From: Oncomelania hupensis
Lineage: Eukaryota > Mollusca > Gastropoda > Littorinimorpha > Pomatiopsidae
Reading direction: 5' to 3'
Length of the DNA stretch: 64,000 bases
NCBI GenBank assembly: GCA_036898135.1
Contig: CM072525.1
Coordinates: 55,752,367 to 55,816,366 of the forward strand
The position numbers and the translations under genes are program-made. The notes under the pieces were generated by a model. That model was given only the letters and a program-made list of their open reading frames with translations. It had not been told where the DNA came from and made no database searches. Shown one piece after another: positions 22,028 to 35,900 of this stretch. Each line of letters starts with the position of its first letter. Position 1 is the first letter of the stretch.

Positions 22028-22310
22028 TGTTTCTCTTTATCTGGAAATTCTGGCCTACCTCCACTAGGGAAGGCGTAGTTGCTGCCTGTGGCACCCAAAC
22101 CCAAATCTACCTAATATTAGTTGTGTTTTTTAAAATTTTGCTGGGGAAGCAAACCGAAGCATGCAGAGAAAACCCCTGAGCTGTTGCAAAAGTAAATTAT
22201 ATTCAGAAAAACAATGCCCAGAGGCAGGATCGATCCCACACCTGTCAGGCGCCATTGGTTTCTAGCCTATGGACAAGCCATGTTTATGATGTTAGTTACG
22301 CCTTGGACCA
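22028..22310 (-). mobile_element. tRNA-derived SINE, family 1 (minus)
   Basis: On the minus strand: GGGATCGATCCTGCCTCTGG (B box), CTGAATATAATTTACTTTTG, GCTTCCCCAGCAAAATTT, ACAACTAATATTAGGTAG and ACTACGCCTTCCCTAG. The same ordered phrases occur on the plus strand at 56496-56800. Confidence 0.8.
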
Positions 22311-22739
22311 TGCATCCACAACACTTGTTCTAGTATAGGACTATTAATTCCCCAAATAAACCATTACAAAGAGTTTGGTGTGGCATGGCCACAATAAAAT
22401 ACCGCCTCACTTGACAAAGCCTGGCATGTATTCATCTTGTCATACAGACCATTTAGTGATCATCCTGCATACAGCACTAAAAGAAAGGCAAAGTAGTTTT
22501 AAACCCAAATCACAATATCATATTATCCGAAGATAATCCTGTCAAAGTTTAACCCTAATGTAGCCTTTGCCACAGTGTGGGACAACTGCAGCTGTCGACC
22601 ATTTACATGTAGTAATTGTTGCAATTTAGTAGAGAGAATTAGTCTGGCAATGATAAGACTAATGCACCATTTTAGTTCAACTTGCCATTGTCAGCTGTGA
22701 GCAAGGAAAATCAAAATGGCTGGCAATAACTAAGTGCTG
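22311..22739. other. Non-coding, no element recognised
   Basis: Unique-looking sequence without an ORF or repeat that I can assign. Confidence 0.5.
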
Positions 22740-23329
22740 CCCACTTGCTGCCCACTGAGCACCATCCTGGATGAACGGAGATGGAGAGAATGGACCTATT
22801 GCTTGCTGCCCATTGAGCACCATCCTGGATCAACGGAGATGGACAGAATGGACCTATTGCTTGCTGCCAACTGAGCACCATCCTGGATGAACGGAGATGG
22901 AGAGAATGGACCTATTGCTTGCTGCCAACTGAGCACCATCCTGGATCAACGGAGATGGACAGAATGGACCTATGGCTTGCTGCCAACTGAGCACCATCCT
23001 GGATCAACGGAGATGGACAGAATGGACCTATTGCTTGCTGCCAACTGAGCACCATCCTGGATGAACGGAGATGGAGAGAATGGACCTATTGCTTGCTGCC
23101 AACTGAGCACCATCCTGGATGAACGGAGATGGACAGAATGGACCTATTGCTTGCTGCCCACTGAGCACCATCCTGGATCAACGGAGATGGAGAGAATGGA
23201 CCTATTGCTTGCTGCCAACTGAGCACCATCCTGGATCAACGGAGATGGACAGAATGGACCTATTGCTTGCTGCCAACTGAGCACCATCCTGGATCAACGG
23301 AGATGGACAGAATGGACCTATTGCTTGCT
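22740..23329. repeat. 58-bp minisatellite, about 10 units
   Basis: The unit starts GCTTGCTGCCAACTGAGCAC and ends GAATGGACCTATT. Units alternate between GATGAACGG and GATCAACGG and between GGAGAG and GGACAG variants. Confidence 0.95.
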
Positions 23330-23334
23330 GGATA

Positions 23335-23400
23335 TAGTTATGATGTTTTCCCAGTTCAAAAGCTGCACAACTAAACCACTGCGCTATAGTGGAAACTAAA
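23335..23400 (-). mobile_element. tRNA-like SINE head
   Basis: On the minus strand, CCACTATAGCGCAGTGGTTT then AGTTGTGCAGC resembles a tRNA A-box region. Only about 60 bp is present. Confidence 0.45.
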
Positions 23401-24120
23401 TTGAATAGTGCCCCTGTGAAAACACACTGGAGTTAGCAATACAACAAACCAACCAAAGAGAGAGAGAGAGAGAGAGAGAGGGCATGAAAACACTCATATA
23501 TTACATTTCTATGGACAAAGAAGAGAAGACAAACTGGAAAGGCATGAAGATACATACTACGTACATACCATGGACAGAAGAGAGAAAACGCGAGAAAAAG
23601 AGGAAAAAAATAAAGTACAGTCATAAGTCAGTTATAAACATTCATGTAACTCTTTCATGCAAACATTAATAATATATTAATAAATAAATAAGCAAGTTGA
23701 CATTACAACATGAAACTGAATGTGTATGGCACATAGCTTTTCCATCAATACAACCAGAAGGTAAAAATATACATTGTAAAAATCCAGTTCTTCAAACTAC
23801 ATCGTCTCCACCAAAGTAATATTTCCCCACCCTCACCCCTTTCCTCCCAACCCAAAAAAAAAACCTGCATTAAAAATATTCTTTCCAACCCACCATCTTT
23901 ACCACCCCCCTTCCCCCCCCCCAAAAAAAAAAAAAAAAAAAAAGAAACAATAAAAATAAAATAAATATATAAAAATCTTCTCCCCTCCAAAACATAACAT
24001 AAAATAATTAAATAAATACTTTAAAAATAATTAAAATAAAATCATAAAAATGTAATAAATAAAATTAGTCTTAAGTTCGTAAATTGAAAAAAAAAAATAA
24101 CGCCTATGTATCTATATTGG
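23401..24120. other. Low-complexity AT-rich stretch
   Basis: It contains (GA)n at 23456-23481, C and A runs at 23900-23945, and AATAAA-rich sequence to 24090. ORFs here are low complexity. Confidence 0.6.
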
Positions 24121-24600
24121 TTATTCATTGCTTACAGGGTCCAGCGGACTGTGAAGAGCAGAATCAGGACCACACAATCAGGATCACAACTTGGTTGAAA
24201 GAGGACTCACCCCTGATCCATATAAAGGGTCTGCTGAAACAACCGGTTAACCCTAGTGGTAACACTGAAGGCACTTCACCAGCCGTTCACTGTACAATAA
24301 AGGCATCCCACGCAGAGGACGCTGAGGCTATACTCTAATTTATCAAACCCCCGTTTACAAAAACAAAATAGAATACAAACATCTTTATAAAATATCAACA
24401 AAACACATACATATAAAATACTTATAAATTGCTAAATAATAATATCATAGAAAGCCCCAGTGACCATTTGGCAGAAAGCGTCCAATATTCCCAAGCTGAC
24501 CCAACAGACCTCATACACAAATGTGGAGTTTGGGAACAGTTTTCCACAAAAAAAAGGTAGGCTGGTTTAGAGAAGAAGATAGAAAGTAGACAGATAGAAT
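24121..24600 (-). mobile_element. Retroposon copy 4
   Basis: Same family, with its 3' end at 24121 (minus-strand CCGCTGGACCCTGTAAGCAA) and truncated near 24600, where copy 5 begins. Confidence 0.8.
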
Positions 24601-25910
24601 TACATACATTACATAATTGTTGCTTTAGGTCCAGCGGACTCTTCCGAGCCAAATCAGGACCGGACAACCCTGAATCCGCATAAAAGATCTGCCGAAACAA
24701 CCCTAGTGGGAAAACTGAATGCCCTCCACCAGCCAGTCACTTTACAATAAAGACATCCCACGCAGGGGATGGCTGAGGCTTCACCCCAACATATCGAACC
24801 CCCGTTTACAAAAACAAAATAGAATACAAATATCATTATAAATTATCAACAAAACACATACATATAAAATGCCTACATTGCTAAATAATAACATCATAGG
24901 AAGCCCTAGTGACCACCTGGCAGAAAGCATCCAATATTCCCAAGCTGATCCAACAGACCCCATACACAAACAGAGTTGCCAACCCCCAAAAAAGTTTTCA
25001 GTAGTAAAATGTCTGAATTTCAGTAGTTTTATGACATTTTCCGTAGCCATACGTCCTCGCTTTTTTTTTTTTAAACGAAGACATGCATACACAGTCTGCA
25101 ACGAAGGTCATGAAGAGTGTTTCCGCACGAATTATTGAGAGATCCATATCGGGCTTGAAGAAGGTGGCTACCGACCGAACAGGGACTAACTTTTCTGGAT
25201 CAGGGCAACGACTTTTGTGACTGTTGCCATTCACGTGTCACGTCACATCGTGTGATCTCGATGACGCAGTGATGCACGGAAATTTTTCAGAATACTCTTT
25301 CCTGTACTCTTGATTTGCTGTCCTCTTCTTTTTTTCTGGGCTTTCATTGTTAGTTTTCTTTCTTTTTGGCATCATGGATTCAACATGGGGTTCGGGCATT
25401 AAATAGAATAGACCCAACGTTTCCCGGCGTGTCGTAAGAGGCGACTAACAGGGGTGATGTTAGCACGGCATCACTGGGCGAAAGTCTTCTACACAGAAGT
25501 CACCGGCCAGGGCGGAGGAACCTCACGTTACTACAGGTTCAACGACCATGTGCTCAGGGCCAAGGCGAGCCACACTGTATTCGTGGATTTCGGCTGTGGC
25601 CAACAGCCTAGAGAGGATTGGGCACCGCCAGGTCTTTTTTGCCTAAGACACACTACATGATGACACATGATGATACGGAAATTCCATAGTGGTTGGCAAC
25701 CCTGCACAAACAAGGAGTCTTGTCCCGGAAGAGTTTTCAAGAAAAAAGGTAGGAGACTGGTCTAGCGAAGAAGACGATAGTATAGCAGATTGATAGAAAA
25801 GAGCAGGAATGAGAAAGAACAAATGAGAAAGACAGCGACAGTGGGAATTTAAAGCACTAAATTTCCAGAAAGTGGGGATACTATTTATACTGAAACCCCC
25901 GGCACCACCA
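24601..25910 (-). mobile_element. Retroposon copy 5, interrupted by a hAT-like element
   Basis: The 3' part is 24601-24970 and the 5' part 25705-25910. The intervening 734 bp is a DNA transposon. Rejoining the parts removes the 6-bp duplication and restores the family sequence CACAAACAAGGAGTCTTG. Confidence 0.85.
24971..25704 (-). mobile_element. hAT-like element, 6-bp target duplication (CACAAA)
   Basis: Left end CAGAGTTGCCAACCCC and inverted right end GTGGTTGGCAACCCTG form 16-bp terminal repeats with two mismatches. They are flanked by CACAAA at 24965-24970 and 25705-25710. Because it sits in a retroposon copy, other copies show the empty site. The minus-strand ORF at 24998-25234 contains LSIIRAETLFMTFVAD, which resembles the region after the zinc finger in some hAT-type proteins. 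The rest is not recognised, and it lacks a full transposase. Confidence 0.7.
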
Positions 25911-25944
25911 CTGGAGCATGTATATATATCTATATATCTATATC

Positions 25945-26885
25945 TATCGGTGTGCGTCAAGGATGCCTACTCTCTCCAACACTCTTCAACATCTTCCTAG
26001 AGCGCATCATGTCAGATGCTCTTGCAGATCACGAAGGCACAGTCAGCATAGGGGGCAGAGCAATCTCCAATCTTCGTTTTGCGGATGATATTGATGGATT
26101 GGCTGGAGAGGAACAAGAACTTGAACAGCTTGTACAGAGGCTTGACACCACCTCCAGAGCCTATGGAATGGAAATAAGTGCAGAGAAGACCAAAATGATG
26201 ACCAACAACACCAATGGCATCAACACGGACATCAAAGTACAAGGCCAATCCCTCAACACAGTGCACAGCTTCAAATATTTAGGAGCCATTGTGTCAGACA
26301 ATGGGTCTCGACAGGAAGTCCTCTCCAGGATCGCACAAACAACTGCTGCCCTGACAAGGTTGAAGCCCATTTGGAAAGACAGAACCATCAGTCTACATTC
26401 CAAAGTAAGACTGCTGCGCTCTCTGGTCATCTCCATCTTCCTATATGCTTGCGAAGCATGGACCCTCACAGCAGATCTCCAACGAAGAATACAAAGCATG
26501 GAGATGAGGTGCTACAGAAGACTTCTGTGCATTTCCTATACCCAACACATCACCAACGTTGAAGTCCGACAGACCATCACACAAGCCATTGGACAACACG
26601 ATGACCTGCTCACAGTGGTGAAGAAACGGAAACTCCGATGGTATGGCCACGTCACCAGATCATCAGGCCTTGCAAAGACCATTCTGCAAGGCACAGTGCA
26701 AGGAGGTAGAAGAAGGGGGAGACCGAAAAAGAGGTGGGAGGACAACATTCGAGAATGGACTGGTTTGACACTGAGCGAAGCCATGAGGGCTGCTGAGGAC
26801 AGAGAAAGATGGAGTATGCTGGTTAAGCGATCATCTGTGGTGCCCCTACGACCTTCGGGTTATGGGACAGGATAGGATAGGATAG
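25945..26885 (+). mobile_element. RTE-like LINE copy, 5'-truncated
   Basis: It starts within the reverse transcriptase (CGGTGTGCGTCAAGGATGCC), next to a TATATCTA repeat, and ends in GGATAGGATAGGATAGGATA. A CT and AT microsatellite follows. It is the best-preserved copy in the window. Confidence 0.9.
25952..26875 (+). CDS. Partial reverse transcriptase, uninterrupted to stop
   Basis: 307 codons from [14 protein letters not shown] to the natural stop. It includes the palm motif [10 protein letters not shown] with its two catalytic Asp residues, then [40 protein letters not shown] and [14 protein letters not shown]. The N-terminal endonuclease and finger regions are missing, so the product cannot be active alone. 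The open frame suggests a relatively recent insertion. Plain RTE-clade similarity is by recognition. Confidence 0.85.
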   Translation: MRQGCLLSPTLFNIFLERIMSDALADHEGTVSIGGRAISNLRFADDIDGLAGEEQELEQLVQRLDTTSRAYGMEISAEKTKMMTNNTNGINTDIKVQGQSLNTVHSFKYLGAIVSDNGSRQEVLSRIAQTTAALTRLKPIWKDRTISLHSKVRLLRSLVISIFLYACEAWTLTADLQRRIQSMEMRCYRRLLCISYTQHITNVEVRQTITQAIGQHDDLLTVVKKRKLRWYGHVTRSSGLAKTILQGTVQGGRRRGRPKKRWEDNIREWTGLTLSEAMRAAEDRERWSMLVKRSSVVPLRPSGYGTG

Positions 26886-27499
<614 letters not shown>

Positions 27500-28075
27500 T
27501 CCAAGGTAACAGTGTGATGCTGTCTTATGAAGGTAAGGTGACAGTGTGACGCTGTCTTATGAAGATAAGGTGACAGTGTGGCGCGGTCTTATGAAGGTAA
27601 GGTGACAGTGTGACGCTGTCTTATGAAGGTAAGGTGACAGTGTGATGCTGTCTTATGAAGGAAAGGTGACAGTGTGAGGCTGTCTTATGAAGGTAAGGTG
27701 ACAGTGTGATGCTGTCTTATGAAGGAAAGGTGACAGTGTGACGCTGTCTTATGAAGGTAAGGTGAAAGTGTGACGCTGTCTTATGAAGGTAAGGTGACAG
27801 TGTGACGCTGTCTTATGAAGGTAAGGTGACAGTGTGATGCTGTCTTATGAAGGTAAGGTGACAGTGTGATGCTGTCTTATGAAGGTAAGGTGACAGTGTG
27901 ACGCTGTCTTATGAAGGTAAGGTGACAGTGTGATGCTGTCTTATGAAGGAAAGGTGACAGTGTGACACTGTCTTATGAAGGAAAGGTGACAGTGTGAGGC
28001 TGTCTTATGAAGGAAAGGTGACAGTGTCTTATGAAGGAAAGGTGACAGTGTCTTATAAAGGAAAGGTGACAGTCT
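27500..28075. repeat. 32-bp minisatellite, about 17 units
   Basis: The unit is GTCTTATGAAGGTAAGGTGA followed by CAGTGTGACGCT. The last units shrink to about 22 bp by losing GTGTGACGCT-like segments. Confidence 0.95.
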
Positions 28076-28289
28076 TTGTGCATGATTTGTCTCCACTCTC
28101 TATAGGAGGACCACTGTTGCTTGACATCTGTTTGGACCTTCTTAGAAGGTCAGCATCAGACACAGGCTGGGTCACTGTGCTGAAGTAGTGTATGGCTCAA
28201 GTCCAACATCACATCAATACTGAGCACCAGCAGTGTATGGCTCCAGTCCAACATCACATCATTACTATGTGCAAGTAGTTGTAGGACAT
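28076..28289. other. Short spacer with a local duplication
   Basis: GTGTATGGCTC(A/C)AGTCCAACATCACATCA occurs twice (28188 and 28232). No gene. Confidence 0.6.
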
Positions 28290-28570
28290 CTTCATACAGA
28301 GGAATAGCTCTAAATCTTCATACAGAGAAATAGCTCTAAGTCTTCATATGCAGAAATAGCTCTAGAAATAGCTCTAAGTCTTCATATACAGAAATAGCTC
28401 TAACTCTTTATACAGAGAAATAGCTTTAAATCTTCAAACAGAGAAACAGCTCTAACTCTTCATACAAAGAAATAGCTCTAAATCTGCATACAGAGAAACA
28501 GCTCTTACTCTTCATACAGAGAAATAGCTCTAAATCTTCATACAGAGAAATAGCTCTAAATCTTGGTTCC
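28290..28570. repeat. 26-bp degenerate repeats
   Basis: The unit AAATAGCTCTAAATCTTCAT followed by ACAGAG is repeated about ten times with substitutions and small gaps. Confidence 0.9.
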
Positions 28571-29195
28571 AGTTTAAAGGCCACAAGATGTTTTCTCATA
28601 AACTGAGGCAAGATAAATTGCTACACATTGTTGCGTAGTTTCTATGTAGGTTTGATGTGAAGGCGCCACTTAATTCATTCCTAATGCCAGTTGTCCAGAA
28701 CCGCAGACAGTGTTCGCACACCTACACACAATACAACATAAATAGCCACTACAATCTGTGTAGAATAACGTCAGATGACCCATGGGAGAGAACTCAAGAC
28801 TCCAGCCTGCATTCTCTCCCATGAATAACATGATCATAGAAATGTGTTTTCTGCACTCGGCCCTAAAGTCGCATGAATGCACTATTGGTAGTGTAAGGGT
28901 TAAATATGGCTCGCTAACAAAAATACCCACTCCACAAGCATATCACACACATATTGCAAGAAATGACACAAAACTTACCAATATTAATGTACGGTATATA
29001 GCAAGCAAACAGAACGCATCTATTCACACATTTGCCAAGTAATGTTTGTTAGTGTTACAAAAACACACTATTTCATTGTTCATATTATTATTATTATTAT
29101 TAAACATCTTCTCCGCCGCCTTCTCTTCCTTATAACTCTTCACCAAAAAACAGAGAAAAAAGGGTTCCCAGGGTCCATTAATAACCTACAGCAGT
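28571..29195. other. Non-coding, with a small inverted repeat
   Basis: CATGGGAGAGAA at 28779 pairs with TTCTCTCCCATG ending at about 28822. The ORF at 28782 reads through it; I see no domain. Confidence 0.5.
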
Positions 29196-29690
29196 AAGGC
29201 TGCTGTGCACCATTGTTATCTCCATCTTCCTATACGCTTGCAAAGCATGGACCCTCACAGCAGATCTACAACGAAGAATACAAAGCATGGGGATGAGGTG
29301 CTACAGAAGACTTCTAGGCATTTCCTATACTCGGCACATCACCAACGACAAAGTCCGACAGACCATCACACAAGCCATTGGACAACACTATGACTTGCTC
29401 ACAGTGGCAAAGAAACGGACCAAGTCACCAGAGCATCAGGCCTTGCAAAGACCATACTGCAAGGCACGGTGCAACGAGGCAGAAGAAGAGGGAGACAGAA
29501 AAAGAAGTGGGCGGACAACATTTGAGAATGGACTGGCTTGACACTGAGCGAAGCCATGAGAGTTGCTGAGGACAGAGAAAGATGGAGTATGCTGGTTAAA
29601 GGATCATCTGTGGTGCACCAACGACGCTGGTTAAAGGATCATTTGTGGTGCACCAACGACCTTTGAGTTATAGGATAGGATAGTTCCTTG
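29196..29690 (+). mobile_element. RTE-like LINE 3' fragment, decayed
   Basis: Frames at 29205, 29287 and 29378 together give the C-terminal reverse transcriptase region (CYRRLLGISYTRHITND) but shift repeatedly. Near its end GCTGGTTAAAGGATCAT-TGTGGTGCACCAACGAC is present twice in tandem (29591-29655). It ends in GGATAGGATAG. Confidence 0.85.
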
Positions 29691-30237
29691 GATAGCATTG
29701 GAGCATTACAAATGTATAATCCACACTTTAAAGATTTTCAAAGGTGCCAACCCCTAAAATGACTATTACTTTGAAAAATCAGGAGATAAAAAAACAACTT
29801 TCAGGCCCATTAACATGTCCACGGCCCTTTTATTCAAAGAATCATAGTGACACAGGTGGGTTTTTTCCACTTACGCAAGATATGTTCAATGATCAATTTT
29901 ATAAAAAGGATATAATGAATACCAACAATTTGACACTATAATCTATGTTTCACATGAACCGTTCGAATTTTCATGTAATAAATCAGTGCATTAATATTAT
30001 TATTGTTATTATTTATTATTATAATGTAGTTGTAAATGATTCCTTACTGCCAGAGCATTATTACATGCAATAATCAGCACTGTGAAGCTCTACGCTAGTA
30101 AAGCTACAGATGGAACTGGAGGAAGGGGTCAGAGGAGGGAGCTAGCAAGGCAGCAGTCCTCTGTCACTACTTCCTCTGCCATGGCATTCAAGGCTTATCA
30201 GTAATCACTTCTTCCAAAATAACCAGCTGCAGTATGG
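29691..30237 (-). other. 3' flank of the STPR zinc-finger gene
   Basis: No other gene is seen. A TTTATT at about 30012-30017 (AATAAA on the minus strand) could be the polyadenylation signal, about 220 nt past the stop. Confidence 0.4.
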
Positions 30238-32936
30238 TCAATGTTTGTACGTCTGCTGTGAGAGCGGTTCCATGTTTCTACTGGCATCCAGTATTCCCAA
30301 ATGTCCAGCGCTGTACATGTAATTCCAGTTTAGCCACGGTGCTCTGGTTGCTTCCTCCAACATCCCGCCCTGCCCTGGGAAACTCACCTCAACTTCGGTT
30401 TGCCTGCTGTTTGTGCAGTCTTCGGTTTGCCTATGACTGCTGGAGTTTAACACTTGCCTACTGCTCACCGAATCTCCCATCTGTCTCATCCTGCTCATCA
30501 TATTTCCCTCCGGCCTACTGCTCATCAAGTCTTCCGTTTGTCTACCACTCATAAAGGCATCGTCCATTTGCCTCATTCTACTCATAGCATCTTCCATTTG
30601 CCTGCTATTCATGGAGTCTATAATTTGCCTACTACTCATGGAGTCTATAATTTGTCTACTACTCATGGAGTCTTCCATTTGCCTCATTCTGATTATCGCA
30701 TCTTCCAATTGCCTACAACTCATACCATCTTGCCTTGGACTCAACAGCTGTGCCTGATCTTGGAGACTTCCTGCATCGCTAGTTGGCGACTGACGAGCAG
30801 GGGAACATTGACTGTTGACACGTACACTTCCCGCTTCTCCCTGCAGCTGAAAGGCGGAATCCTGATCACCACCCCCACTACTGCTGCTGATGTTGACACA
30901 ACCCATTCTACTCCATATCTCCCTTTGAGCGCTGATGTCAATGTTCTGCCTTGCCACGCTAGCAGACGCACCAAGCCTAGCTCTGCTTGAGAGGCTTTCA
31001 GCCAGGTGAGCGTCTTTCCGTATGGTTCTAATGGGGCTTCTTGCGTTAAAGTCAAAGTTTTGCTCCATGTTTCCAACAGGTAGCTCTTGCCTATCTTTAC
31101 TAGTTGAGGAGCCAGCAGAGTGAAAAAAAAGCTGACCTCCCATTAGATTGTGGTGAGTGTGTGACTGTGAATAAGGGGCGGAGAGTGCAGCGTACTGTGG
31201 GTAAGGGCTGATGGAAGCATGCTGTGCTTTGTGCTGCTGGGGGACAGTGGCAGGGCTTTGATTATTCCTATCTTTACCACAGTCTTTCATCATCCCCTGT
31301 AACCTGTAGTCAAATTTCTCAGCACAGCTGGCATCATTTTGTGACTCTGTTCTGATTTCACCCAAATCACACCTAAACTCGTTCATTGAGCTGATTCTGG
31401 TATCGGCTTTCAACTTATTGGTCACTCCACTCATAAAATCACTCCTTGGACTGCTTCTAAATTCATCCTTCAAATCATTCCATGAATCGCTCCTAACCTC
31501 TCTAACTGAACCACCGCTCAAACTGCTTCTAAATTCATCCATCAAATCAGTCCTCAATTCATTCCCTGTTTTCCTACTGACTTCACTGCTCGGAGTTTGA
31601 CACAGTTGACCTCCTCTTGATTCACTGTGACTTTCACACATTGAATCCCTTAAACCACTTTTCTCATCAACTTTATTACCTTCCCTGGCCCGTGTGTCAA
31701 CGCTCTGCTCTCTCTCCTGATCTGGACGCATACTTTTCCTGTTTTTCCATTGTGCCATCAACTCTTGTCTGGGCAGATGGAAGTCCACATCAAGCCTGAA
31801 GCATGGTTTGAAGGGGGTTTGGGGCCACAGATCTCCATGATTCAATTCACCCACTGTTGGCTGGGCATCTGCGTTTGATGCATGTGATGGAAATATCTCG
31901 CCGTCAATGCTTTCTCCATGCACACCACCCCTATTGATGTCCCCTCCACAAAGCTCAGCACCCGTAGCTCTCCCAGTCTCTTCCGTAACTTCATTCCCAG
32001 TTTGAGATCCGCAATTTCTCATAATCTTCCTGGTGTCTGAGGCTGTTAGTCTTTTATAATTGTAGTCTTTGGTGTTAAACTGGTCCGAATGGTCTTCGGG
32101 CTGTGAATATTTCTTCTTCCTCCTGTTCCCTTTGTCACACCTGGCTCTTGTGTGAAGTTTGTTGACAGCCATGGCCTCTCTGTAGCCAGCCTCAGTTTTC
32201 ACCTCCATCAAACCTGGCAGTTTAGGATATCCACAGTATTTGGCACTAGCTGTGGGCTCTACTCCCTCAGGCAGGGTAACAGGCTCGTCCAAGCCTGTAT
32301 TGACCACATCAGTTTGCTGCTGTGAGCTTGGTTTGGATGGACTGCCACAACTGTGTTGACGAGAATAATGCTTGGCCAACTGGGCGTAGAACTTAAAGGT
32401 TTTGCTGCACATTTTGCAGCAGTACGGGCGATGGTTAGCATGCACACGCATGTGCAGGGACAGGGAATTTGCTTGGGAGAAGTTCTCCCCGCACGTGGAG
32501 CAGGTGTGCAGTTTGTGGTGGCTGGAGTGCGGAGAGTGGGGATGGAGCTTGGAGGGTAACTTGTTGGCTTTTTTACCCAGGGGTGATGGGATAGCCACGT
32601 GCTGTTTCCTGTGCACGGCCAGGCTGTGGCTGTGGAAGAAAGCTTGACCGCAGATGTCACACAGCGCTGTGCACAGTTCACGGTGACTGGCCTCCACGTG
32701 ACTGCTGTACGCCATGCTATCCCCACAGTCATGTCCACAGGTGATGCACACGAACTGCTGGCAGACATTCTTGGTGCCAGCGTGTAGGTACAAGTGAGCA
32801 GCCAGAGATTTAGCGTTGGGGAGCCTCTCCCCACAGTGGGTGCAGGTGAAGTGCTGCATGGTGGGCTGTGAGGCACCATCACTGGTGTTGCTGTCAATCT
32901 CCGCCACTCTCTTTGCTGCCGTTTTACCTGACAAGG
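30238..32936 (-). CDS. STPR-ZnF exon 5 (five C2H2 fingers, terminal)
   Basis: It begins after TTTTTTCCAG and is open for 899 codons to a TAG/TGA-type stop at 30238-30240. Fingers read FTCTHCGERLPNAKSLAAHL, FVCITCGHDCGDSMAYSSHV, ALCDICGQAFFHSHSLAVHR, HTCSTCGENFSQANSLSLHM and YCCKMCSKTFKFYAQLAKHY. The region 30540-30720 encodes tandem 10-residue repeats based on SSRQIIDSM. Low-complexity Ser/Arg/Asp sequence lies between. Confidence 0.85.
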
Positions 32937-35900
32937 CTGGAAAAAAGATCAAATTTCATATTTATTTTTCCTATTTTTTTTAAACAACCCTCATAATTCC
33001 AATTTATTTTGCTCTTCTCTTCTTTCCTAGCTTTCTTTATTTCATTTGGTTTATTCACATTTTTGTTGTTTTTGTTGTTCATTTGACATTTTAATAACAA
33101 TTTCCTCTTTTTCTTTAATTTATAAATTTACATACTGTCCACACATTGAGTGTGAAACGATCTGTGCAATTTATACATGTGCAATTTATACATGAAATTA
33201 ACATTTTGTATTACAAATTGTAAAGTAGGCTAATTTGAAAACTTTAATTATAGACAGCACCACATTACTTAACTGCCACTCTCAAAATTCTTTCAGCAAA
33301 AAACAACAAAAATTCCAAACAAAAGTTATAACAGTACAAAATAACAAAATGGGTAATGAAATATAAGTATAAAAAAAACTTTTTGGGGGGTAAAATAACT
33401 TCTACGACAGAAGCACTGAAATCCAGAAATCTCAGCTGACTCAGCACGTTGGCCACTTTGGCACAGCTCAGACCTGCTTACCTCAAAATTTTTTTGTCAG
33501 TACTCCAGGCACTTCAAAACCAGATTTTGGAAATCATGACCAGATTTTGACTTTCGGTATTTATATAAACTGTCGTTATTTTACGTGAACCAAAATAATG
33601 ATAATAAATAAAAAAAAATATAGAACTGTGTAAACTTATTGTCATTATTCATCTTAATTTGCTCTTAGCTAAATTTTCATATATTATTACACACGTAAAA
33701 TAAATCAAGAAACGGTACAATGTTCAATAAATTTATTGTTTAAAAATTAGGGTGCCTAATTGAAAAACAATGCAAAAGTGTTAGGCTACCACATCAACAT
33801 AATATGTGATAATGATCTACTTGTATTTTTTTTTTTAAAAACATGCATGTATGCACTTTTCAGTTGCTGCAGTTCTTTTTTTGTGAAAGAGCTTTCAGGT
33901 CTGAACATACCTACCATCAGTGAGTCAACAGCATCTTTGCCCATACTGGACCTACTGTCAGTGGACGTTTTACGTACGCAACTAAACACCCTCTCACAAG
34001 TAGCACTGTTGTGTGGGATGGTGCAGAGTCCCAGCATGAACTGGCACGGTTGCAAAAGCTAAGGGTGTTTTTGCTGACCTGCACGCAAAATTCGTCCACC
34101 TGCTTAGCTGGGCCCACCAATCCCTTGACATCAGTTGACTGATGATACACGGAGAATTGCTCCTGATTTGTTCAGATGTTGTATTTGGTGGAAAGAGTGC
34201 AGATAATCGCTTCACAAAAAAGCGTAGATCTTGGGAAGATGCAGTCAACCAGAAATGTCTGTTTTCGTTTCACACAAACACGCTTGGATGAACTCGCCAC
34301 CTCAACATCTGAATCATCATCTGTTGTTTCATGAATTCTTTTCTCCATGACAATTAAATATTTGCAGAGTATACACTTGAAAAACACAATGCTATCCAAT
34401 GAGTTATAGTTTTCTGGCGCAATTTGTTTAGCTTCCGCTTCCGGTTAAGTGTACTTTTTACCGAAATTTGTAAAAAATATTAAAAAATAAAAAAATAAAA
34501 ATTTTTGGTCAATTTTCGTATTTTTTAAAAAGAGATCGTAACAGCGTACTCGAGGTCAAAATATCGGGACAATACGGCGAAATACGGACGGGTAAGCAGG
34601 TCTGACAGCTTGTCACACACAGCAACTGTCACTAGTTGTGAAAGCACTGTCAAACACAGCAAGTGTCACTAGTTGTGAAAGCACTGTCAAACACAGCAAG
34701 TGTCACTAGTTGTGAAAGCACTGTCAAACACAGCAAGTGTCACTAGTTGTGAAAGCACTGTCACACACAGCAAATGTCACTAGTTCTGAAAGCACTGTCA
34801 CACACAGCAATTGTCACTAGTTCTGAAAGCACTGTCACACACAGCAAATGTCACTAGTTCTGAAAACACTGTCACGCACAGCAATTGTCACTAGTTCTGA
34901 AAGCACTGTCACGCACAGCAATTGTCACTAGTTCTGAAAGCACTGTCACACACAGCAATTGTCACTAGTTCTGAAAGCACCGTCACGCACAGCAATTGTA
35001 ACTAGTTCTGAAAGCACTGTCACGCACAGCAATTGTCACTAGTTCTGAAAGCACTGTCACACACAGCAATTGTCACTAGTTCTGAAAGCACTGTCATACA
35101 CAGCAATTGTCACTAGTTGTGAAAGTACTTTGGCAGAACTTGAAAAAATGAAAACACTGAAACAGAATGGCTACATGGACTGAATGGGTGCAAATCAGGT
35201 CACCAGATGATTTTGTCAGCTGAAGGTTTTAGTTGCGGACAAGAATTGTGGTTGTGACTGGGCAAGCACCCTGCACTATGTAATGTAAAAAAAAAAAAAG
35301 CTGTCACAGGTAACTTACCAAGCAAGTGGCCTTGCTTGTCTGCTGTGGCACCCATCTCACCATCACTTTGAGCTGTGGACTCAGGGGACATAATCTGTTC
35401 TTGTGAAACCATGGTTGCTGGCCCTGAATGACTGCTTTTCCCCTGCTGCCAACACATAAATACACAATATCTCAAGCATCTGGATCAACACTGATACACA
35501 ATATGTTGAATATCTGGCATCTGTATCAATGCTACCCTTCCCACTCACCACATAACACCCTGATCGTCATAAAAAAATAACATACATGGCACAAGAAATA
35601 AACAAGCTCCAGGACATGGTTGAAGCAAGGCCAAGATTCTCCGCACTTTACTGCTAAAAAACACAAAAACAGTCACAATGATTTTACACTCCTGACCACC
35701 GATACAGGGTGGCAACTTTCAAGGATATAAATATACTGTAATTTATAATAATTCCCTGGTTCTGTATAAATGAATGAATGATAGTGTATGAAGGCATATT
35801 CACAAACAAGGCAATCTAACCTAAAACTAAAGATAATACATACTTGCAATGAACTCCCACTGGTTGTAGGCAGTTTGTCATCGTTTACCAGTTGCTCTAT

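Larger units (their letters stand above)
32937..35318 (-). other. STPR-ZnF intron 4
   Basis: It contains AT-rich sequence at 32937-33468, the hAT-like element 33469-34604 and a 37-bp minisatellite. No further exon was found. Confidence 0.6.

Noticed and set aside
22740..23329. Possible CRISPR-like array
   Set aside because: The whole 58-bp unit is repeated with no unique spacers, and the sequence is eukaryotic; it is a minisatellite. The same applies to the other arrays.
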